The position numbers and the translations under genes were made by a program. The notes under the pieces were generated by a model that saw only the letters and a program-made list of their open reading frames with translations, was not told where the DNA came from and did not search any database. A DNA stretch of 64,000 nt from Hymenochaete sp. R1 (lineage: Eukaryota; Basidiomycota; Agaricomycetes; Hymenochaetales; Hymenochaetaceae), in contig JAFREE010000048.1 of NCBI GenBank assembly GCA_019400425.1, positions 62,001 through 126,000 of the forward strand. The letters are read 5' to 3'. Positions 56,268 through 64,000 of the stretch are shown here, in pieces. Each line of letters opens with the position of its first letter. Within the stretch, counting starts at the first letter, position 1.

Positions 56268-59200
56268 GTTGGAAAGGCTTGCTTCACAATCGAAAAAGCA
56301 ACGGATTGTTCGTCAACGTCGACAACTTTTCGTCCGATTATATCAAGACTCACTGCGAGAGATTGCCGCACTAAATGGGGATCCAAATCAAGAGATCAGG
56401 ATGTTTCTCAAGTTATGCACTTGACCTGTTCGACACACCTTTTTACTGGGCTTGAAGACGTTGGCCACCGTGCGCTCGGTAACGCTTCTCCAAACCGCGA
56501 ATGTGCGCGCAAGGGTGCTATATAACAGGAACTTCCAAATAAAGTAGATAGTTTGCACGCAACACGTGACATTTCATGGCCAGCATCGCTTTTTCGACTT
56601 CGACATCAACTTCGGCCGATTCTCCACAACGCTCTTCTTCATTTCATATCACAACTGCGAGAAACTACTGTTTTCCATTCATCCGCAAGCAATGGCGAGC
56701 CTTATGATGTTTCTAAACTCCTATAGTGCCTCTACCCGTATCGTTTCAAAGCATGTCAGCCATTCTATCACGACTTTCATTCCACAAAGGCAATGATACA
56801 ACGATGCGCATTTTTTCAACACTCTCCTAATAGTATATCAAAATCCGGGCAAAACGAAGCGACTTAATACATTTGGCAGCGCCGCGAGCGAATGAGAACT
56901 GGACAAAGCCAAGGTCCGCTAAATCATCGGGAAAATTCGCGGATTATCGTAAAATGTCGCGGACGCTACGTGGTGGATTTTCTACTCTATTCTAAATAAT
57001 GAAGAGCGAATCGGAGCGAAGGCGAGTCCGTGTGACCCACACCCAACCAGCACCAGCATAAGACTCGTTTTCCGTTATCCACCGGGACGTGGCTGCACTT
57101 ATCTACATATATTACAAATACTGCTCGTGTATCTTTCTACATGGGTCAAGCACCAACCATGCGCCTTGATAAAGCCGTCCAGCCGTCCAGCTTAACTCCT
57201 ATCTCGCCGAATCCAAATATCAATACCAAATACGCTGCTTATCTCCGCACTCGCGCTGTAGGACTCGGATTCCAGCCCCATTTTCATTATCGGTGTCGTT
57301 GCCAATTTGGGTAGGTCCTCCAAATAGGGGGTTAGAGGGGACCTCGGAAACCCTTCCCATCAAACGGAAGAGCGGACCTAATCGATTCCGTCCACTTGAC
57401 CAAAGAGGCAGGGGTGGGTTGGAGAAAGAGGTTGCGCACTCCGTTCCGGATGCCTGAGCCGCCTGAGCCCTGAAGGTCCGCAGGGGGCACATGAACATGC
57501 AGCGTGAGCATGAGCATGGTCTTTTTTGTAACACGAGCGGTAATGTTAGTATTATCTTACGTCGGGCAGCTGTAAGCGCGCGCTTAGAATTTCTCTTACA
57601 GGAGCTCAACGACGGTCACCTCATTTCATCAAACGGAGGCAATATTATCCAATTTCGACGTTCGTGGACATCATCAGACTAACGAGGGCTACTACTAGTA
57701 TTGACTTCGAGGTTTTTCAGGGGACGTCAGCACCCGGAAGATAATCACAGAAATGGGAAGGAAAGGCGGGAACTTGAACTTTGAAGGGATGGATGGTCGC
57801 GAGACTAGACTTAAAGCCAACATACATCCGCGTCCACATCAGGGATTCAAAGATCCAGAACTCCGAAGGGCTTAGCGATGAAGGGAGAGGGAGGGGGGAA
57901 GCCGTACGGCCCCGTACGCGATGTCGTGCATCTGATTAAAGGAATCACGAAGGCTAATGAGAAGACGCTGACGGTGCCCAATAGGAAAGTATCAATCTCA
58001 GATATGGATTGTGTTTGGCGCGATTGGCTAGACGGACGAAACACAAGTAAATTTCTCTCCGTACCACGGAATTACTCTGAAAAGAAGTGAAACAGCTGAT
58101 CAGACCGACTGCTGTGTTCGAGGCTCGATAATGATATTGATATCGATGCTCTCAGTGCAGATCCAGGGCGAAACAATTTCGGTGGATGAACGATGCAAGC
58201 GTACGCTAAGGAATATGCCGTTCGGATGGGAGGCTCATAATAAGTTATATTGATGGGTGGCTTGGGTGGCTCGAAGATTCCGAGGAATCCTACAGTCCGT
58301 GTTTGCTTCCACTTCAAGTCCCAGTGTCCAGTAAACGTTGACGGAAGCTTGCAGCTCCAAACCACATATAAATGACCAACTACGAAGACAGAGGAAGACC
58401 CGAGGTAAGTGGACTTCTTATCACAAAGGCGGGAAGGTCATGTATGGAAGATAGGAAAGTCCGAGGTACATGGACACAATCCTTCTTATGACGAGAGAGT
58501 CAGAGAGCCCTCTGTGTCATTCGGGAGATCATCTTGGTCTAGGGACGGTAACGGAAGTATCCGATGACGATCTTGTCTACAAAGGCGAGATGACGTCATC
58601 CGAAGTCGCCATCGCGGTCACGGAAAAGAATGAAAAATTGAAAGCGCGAAACCCTGAGCAGCGGTTTAGGGCTCTCAATCGACTAATCCTCTTCGGAAGC
58701 TCTTCCTATTCCTCTTCCCTCAAGTTGGTCTCGGGTCGTCCAAAATTCCTCACGCAGTGCAGTGCAGAAACATCGTTGGAAGATCATTGATCACCGCTAC
58801 GAAATTTGAGCAGCATTATCATCTTCACGATAATTATGTGTACTTTCCGTAAACTCAGACGCGTTTTTTTCGCCTCGACTAAAACGAAACTTGAAGTCGG
58901 ACCTGTTTCATGTCTTCATGCGAGCAGCAGCAAGCACGCGAGCCCCCTTTTGCCGTGACGTGCCTACCTACGCTTCAAGTTTGTATCTGATTCCGGGCAA
59001 TTGCAAAGACGTCAAATGCACGTAAAAGGCAGAAGAAGAGGTGCCGTGTTTCACTTATCTGCATCATCATATGCATATGGCTCATCATTACCATAGTGAC
59101 AACGGGAGTGTGGACTTCATGAGTCATCGCCTGTGCGGAGTCGTTCTGCACAGAGAGGGTGAGGGTAGATGAGTCTTGGTCTGATCCGACATGATGAGAT

Positions 59201-60180
59201 GAGATGCGATTCGATGAGCGATAGGTAGCGTCGGGACGGATAGTCCTGAATCCTGATGAGATGGAGTAATCAGCCAGCCGTCTCCGTGACTATTAATGTG
59301 AGGTGTTCATTTCCTCAATAATAATATTTAAATGCGCCTACTAAATACCTGCAGATGGAATCAGAGAAAGTCGGAGCTCGAACATGGAAGGGCTAACCAA
59401 TTTGGAATGTTATAGACGTACAACTCGGACATCCAATAAAAGTAGCGCGCCCAATACAAGCCACGCTTCCCTATTCCTATTCGCTGGAAATCCAACGGGA
59501 TCTCACTCCCTCGGGATCAAAAGCCACAAAGCTCAATGCTCGCGCACACAGCTCATCCGTCGCACTCCGAGTCGCCCTTCCCCAAATCCGCCGACGCGGC
59601 CATTGCCACGGGAGCATGCGAAAAAAGAAAGAGGCGGAAAGAACAAAGAAGGCATACGATCAATTACTCAAACCAAAATCAAAATCAAAAAAAAAGTAGC
59701 GGAACACATCCTAAAGCTTGCTTTGCTTCTCGCCTTCTCTTGACGTTACACGAAAGCCAGGCCCGACGAGACATTTTCTTCCATCGGTGTGAAATGGATA
59801 TTACGTCCGGGACGTTGAGCTTAATTGACAAGCTGGCCTATACCAAAGCTAAATCACGACTCGGATGATTACATCGTGGCGCGCTTCTTACCGTTTTACG
59901 CGTACGAGAAGTTGGAGATATATCCGCGGAGTCGTGGGTGCCTGTGGGAATATACCATCGTGAATTCATTCAAGTTGTGGCTGATGTGTGTTCGGCCGGG
60001 CGCACCTTCTAGTTTTCACTTATCCTGGATCACGATACGCTGGCGGTTGATATATCGCCATCAGCCGTTGAGTCGCGTGTGAAGCTACGCTCGCGTTAAT
60101 TACCCACGTCAATTCATCACGGGAGAATCCCTGGCCAGTCCTGCACGATTCGTATCACACATCGGACAGACCGCCTGAAA
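56268..60180. other. Gene-poor region, no supported gene
   Basis: Apart from the eS10 promoter at the left edge I can support nothing. Open frames with ATG, such as 57878-58090 (KPYGPVRDVVHLIKGITKAN) and 58470-58790 (SDDDLVYKGEMTSSEVAIAV), have mixed composition but no recognised family and no clear splice partners. They could be short or decayed genes. No terminal inverted repeats, reverse transcriptase or transposase motifs were seen. Confidence 0.5.
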
Positions 60181-63100
60181 AATAAACGTACAAAACATAC
60201 ACGGCCTGTAGTACTAGTACTACTAGCGGAGACCCCTGGTACACGTTCCTCTAGGTGAAGATAGTGCCAGTGCTCGCGTGGCCATTTCTATATACCCAGG
60301 TTCATTTGCTTCGATGCGGGTTTAAGTTCAAGTTCGTACCTAATAAAAAATCAAACTACTCACAAGGTTCAACTTCGACCTCCTGTCCCTAATCCGAGAG
60401 AGCTTCCCGCAGTCACGGTGGTGCTGTCAGACCTCAAAGATGAGGAACCCCAGGGCGCCGGGAAGTGCCTGGATTGGCAGAAGAGCAGTATCGTATTGGC
60501 AGACGCACTTTATATGGCAAGAGTCCTACACTAGTACTGGCTTGTCCGAACTGTCACCGATTATTTAGACGTAACTTAAAACATACGCGCGCGCTTCACC
60601 GAGGGAAGCATGAAAACAGAAAAGCCCGGAATCCCCAGATATTTTCCTCGTGGCTTTTAACTCTGTGTGCCAGTGTGGGGCACTAGTACTGTTCCTAGGA
60701 GATAAACTTGAAGAGAGTGCGCCGATTAATATTCCTTTCCAGTCGATTCACTAAAAATAGAGAATCACCGACGATTACTAGTACTTTTCCACGTGCGGGG
60801 GCACTGGCACAGTGGCACTAATCTGGTAACTAGTCATCTGAAATCTGAAAGCCCCATTCAGGTTCTCACCCTGTATGTATAGTCAATCAACTGCGAACTA
60901 CAAAAGGAAGCGCAATGTCAATGTGAACGCGAATCCCAATCCATCGTACCATGGAGAAGAAATGTTTACCATTCGTCCCTCATGACCCTCCTGTGTATCC
61001 AAGTTGGAGTTTTCTTAATATTAAAAAGGGACACGGACACGACAATTACGACGAAGCGGAAAGCCGGGAAAGGGCAGCGCGCTTACCACTAGTACTGGCA
61101 CTCGTTGGAGAACTCCCCTATCAGTGTATCACGGCATCAGCAGACCCATTCCCATCTTATCGGAAACGTAAACTCGATAAGCTGGAGTCGGAGTCGGCGG
61201 TCAGTACTAGTGGGCAGCCAATCTGTTCCCCACACGAACACAGAATCGCCGAGCACCGAGCATTCGTGGTACCCCGCGTCATGCCAGCACTGACTCGGAT
61301 GGCAGTGGTCGTCGCGGCTCGGAGTCTGAGATTCCCCCCGAGCACCCACTGGCACACCATAAAGCAACCTTTTCTTCCCACTAAATCAACCTATACGCCA
61401 CTTCGGGAAACTCGACGGACACGGTGACGGTACGCGGTGATGATAAAAATGATGGAAAAGGAAGGAGCGACTCGAAAGAGGAAAACTCACTGCCAGTGGG
61501 GTCACGGTGGTGCTTTAAGTTGTTAGTGGAAGACGGGCGCTTTTGGCCCGTGGCCCGAGTGACAATGTTGAATGTACACGGCGAATCTTCGGGGGAGGGT
61601 CCGGCCAAAGTCCGCTCGGGGGTCCTGACAGACATACTAGTATCAACCAATGTCTGTCATTGCCCATTGCCAATGATAATTGGCTTGACCCGATTGTTTT
61701 TCTTGTACTACTAGTAGTAATGTCGGAGCTTGTAGATTTCGGTGAACGTAAAAGTTCTGGAATTCGTTATAACGAGTAAAGGACTTCGGAAGTGCGGTCA
61801 GTTTAACACTCTTATGGTAGTCGTCAGTTCAAGTTGATAGAAGTGAAGTGCCAGGACCAGGACCCGATCGCCGATGACTTCTGCACCGATCGCCGACCGG
61901 CGAAAATCCATTCATTTTCGGAAGAATAGAATAGAAGAAGGTCATGCACTGGCAGACGGAAGCAAAGAAACGAAAACGAACCTTAAAGACACTCACTCAG
62001 GCTGGTACTAGTACTGCAGCATCCATCCATTCATTCGTCAATCTCCCCCCTCCCCCTTTTCTCACACGGTCGCATTAATATTAAACGGATCCTTCCCATC
62101 CAGGCCTATCAGCCTCAGCCTCTCCCCCATTCGTAGCCATTTCTGCCAAACTGCTCCAGCCTAGTACGGCCCGAGTTTCCCTCACCTTGAAATTCAAGTT
62201 CTTCCCCTCCCAGTGACCCCAACAGACGGTCGAGACCGATTAGGGTTTAACCTTCGCATCCGAGTCGACGTTTGTCGAAACGGTTGGCGCGCTCACTGGC
62301 ACTCAGGCTTTCGGACTCGGAACTGGCAACTTGCAACTTGAGCTACTAGTAACTCGACGTAACCTCGGGCCTTCGGGTCCTTTCTTGCCAAGTTCCAGCA
62401 CTGGCGCAAAATCATAACCTTACAAGATATGTGCGAAAATATCATCGGCGTTGAGCTAGTACTACTGTTCGACATCGTCTTTCTTCGGGACTGGCACCGT
62501 GTCGGCGTCGGGATCGGATCTTCCCTTCTTCGATTTCGAATATAACATGTCATGTTGTCCAACATCACCCTTTGGCTTTTTGAAAGAATCATCGTGACCC
62601 CGGTCAGCTCGGGTCCCACTGGCAATCTCTCAATAGTCTCAACCCCAATGGATTCGGAACCGGGACAGGGCTGAATTTCGAACTTGCCTAGAAGCTTGAA
62701 CTCTTGGCGACACAGTTGTATTTGATTTTGGGGGGCAACATTAATGGGGAGATGTTAACTTGAATTGAATGCCAGTACTAGTGGCGCCTTCAAGTTCAAA
62801 TTCGGGTCTGCGTGCGGACTTCAAGTTCAAGTTGGGCCTCTCCGAATAGTAGTAGTCCTAGCAATGCATTCAAGTTAGTTATCATCCACGTTGATAGCAA
62901 ATAGCAGTGGGGTACCAATACTGATATTAATACCAATACCGATAACGAACGAGACGGTGTACCGTACGGCGCTCACCTCTTCCGTCTCTAGCTCTCTGGC
63001 CCATCTGAGAAACCAAATAACCGAAATCCTAGAAACGCCCGGTAACCCGTAAGCTCCAAAGTTCAGAACTCGAAAATAGGCGTCAACGTCAGCATCTTCG

Positions 63101-63700
63101 GAGCGTGTGTTCGGATCGGACCCGCCGAAGATTCGGACTGCATCGAAGCATCGGTGCATCGGTGCATCGAGTCGACAAAAATAGCTGAGAAAGAAACGAA
63201 AAAAAAAACGAAGATCGAGTGGGTAACTCAGGCTGCTAGTGGATTTCGATCTGAACGACTTCGTCATTGGTGCTGGTAGCCTGAGCTGCGGGGAGAACAC
63301 TAGTACTAGCGTCAATATTAATATTAATATTAATATCGATACATACCAGATAGTAATGCCACACCGGCACTGGCACTACCACCAACAAACGCCCTTCAGA
63401 AGACCAACACGTCTCGTCTCGATTCGAATCGGAAAAGGTCGATTCAGTTTACGTCGACATTAGTGGGCACTGGTACTAGTACTGGTATCATAGTACGGGT
63501 CGCTACGCATCGAGCTCGAACTCAAACATTAATATTATCAGTGGTCGACTCTCGAATCTCCGGGCCCGAATCCCCAACGCCGGATGTCCGCGGTTTCTAC
63601 TTGAAGTACTAGTACCTTCGGGCTACCACTAGTACTGGTAGTACGCTGTCACTAGTACTGGCAGCCGTTAGTGTTCAAGCTTGTTTGGGCTTGGGCGACT
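60181..63700. repeat. Region dense in CCACTAGTACTGG-type near-palindromes and other short words
   Basis: Copies of the core GTACTAG/CTAGTAC occur at 60211-60220, 60529-60540, 60681-60691, 60777-60785, 61086-61100, 61202-61213, 62004-62017, about 62455-62462, 62771-62788, 63298-63309, 63468-63485, 63605-63616, 63626-63638 and 63650-63663, in both orientations. The fullest form is TGCCACTAGTACTGGCA-like. Outside this block, copies lie at 9344, 14977, 15004, 15945, 17380, 17729 and 24328, all non-coding; a shorter TACTAGTACC is inside a mutarotase intron at 4651. The block also holds TTCAAGTTC words and ATTAATATT runs. There is no coding potential that I trust. Confidence 0.8.
63311..63339. repeat. 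(AATATT)n repeat
   Basis: Four near-perfect AATATT units (TCAATATTAATATTAATATT and on), within the motif-dense block. Confidence 0.9.
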
Positions 63701-64000
63701 TCAGAATTCAGAATTCAGAACTCAGAGCTGAGCTGGGCTGGCTGGGAATTCGGAATTCGGACTCCCCTCGATCCTCCGAGTCCGGGTCCGAAGAATCTGA
63801 AAACGTACACGTACACGCGCACGTTCATCGTCAGAATTGGTAGATGCCAGTGAACGGATAAATAAAGGACTCGACGAAAGAAGGAACGAACGAACAATAT
63901 TAATCGAACAAAGAAGAGGAAACTTGAAACGTACACTCTAAACTCGTACACCGTGGAGATCCAACTTGAATTGAATTTAGAATCGAATCGATATCACATT

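Noticed and set aside
60951..61427. 158-residue plus-strand frame
   Set aside because: Lies inside the motif-dense non-coding block and contains CTAGTAC elements; composition not protein-like.
60181..63700. CRISPR array or transposon terminal repeats as explanation of the CTAGTAC copies
   Set aside because: Copies are irregularly spaced, too short, in both orientations, and no transposase, reverse transcriptase or target-site duplications were seen; the genome is fungal.

Overview
The window reads as nuclear DNA of a filamentous basidiomycete, most likely an agaricomycete. Nearly every gene is cut by short introns of about 50-60 bases with GT(A/G)NGT donors. The best-matched families are fungal: a Zn2Cys6 / Fungal_trans regulator, an Sfp1-type zinc-finger protein, and a secreted protein of the basidiomycete 'macrofage-activating glycoprotein' type. 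There are no operons, ribosome binding sites or CRISPR arrays. All gene models were spliced by hand. In every complete multi-exon model the exon lengths sum to a multiple of three, which supports the splice choices, but no search was run.

Layout. 0-4 kb: the 5' part of a Spc25-like kinetochore gene, a decayed partial copy of a D-amino-acid oxidase (DAO) gene, and then an intact DAO gene. 4-8.5 kb: aldose 1-epimerase and galactokinase stand head to head over a 0.6 kb intergenic region, so the first two steps of galactose use are divergently paired. 8.5-24.9 kb: two regulators, a DUF3295/Mks1-like protein (-) and an Sfp1-like C2H2 protein (+), diverge from a 5.1 kb non-coding stretch. This part is rich in simple repeats, and the Sfp1-like gene carries a 1.48 kb intron. 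25-37 kb: SARAF-like ER calcium-entry regulator, Zn2Cys6 transcription factor, an Aro8/aminoadipate-type aminotransferase, and ORC1. 38-46 kb: a 904-residue low-complexity protein with a Gln/Tyr-rich tail, an intron-containing tRNA-Leu, a Cys-rich single-pass membrane protein, and ribosomal protein uL4. 46.8-56.3 kb: the secreted GPI-type glycoprotein, an unrecognised small gene, an HSP20-like protein, a C2H2-plus-RING protein, and ribosomal protein eS10. 56.3-64 kb: no gene I can support. The last 4 kb are unusually dense in short recurring motifs.

The most unusual signals are these. (1) A near-palindromic motif, CCACTAGTACTGG and variants, is confined to non-coding DNA apart from one intronic variant and is heavily clustered at 60.2-63.7 kb. 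(2) Several microexons of 6, 8 and 16 nt fall exactly on functional motifs: the third cysteine of a zinc cluster, the galactokinase signature, and the residues just before the galactokinase catalytic Asp. One of them is followed by a GC-AG intron. (3) A 31-nt intron is present in the RING gene. (4) There is a truncated DAO duplicate. I did not find a convincing new multi-gene system. The motif family and the microexon placement are the leads most worth testing.
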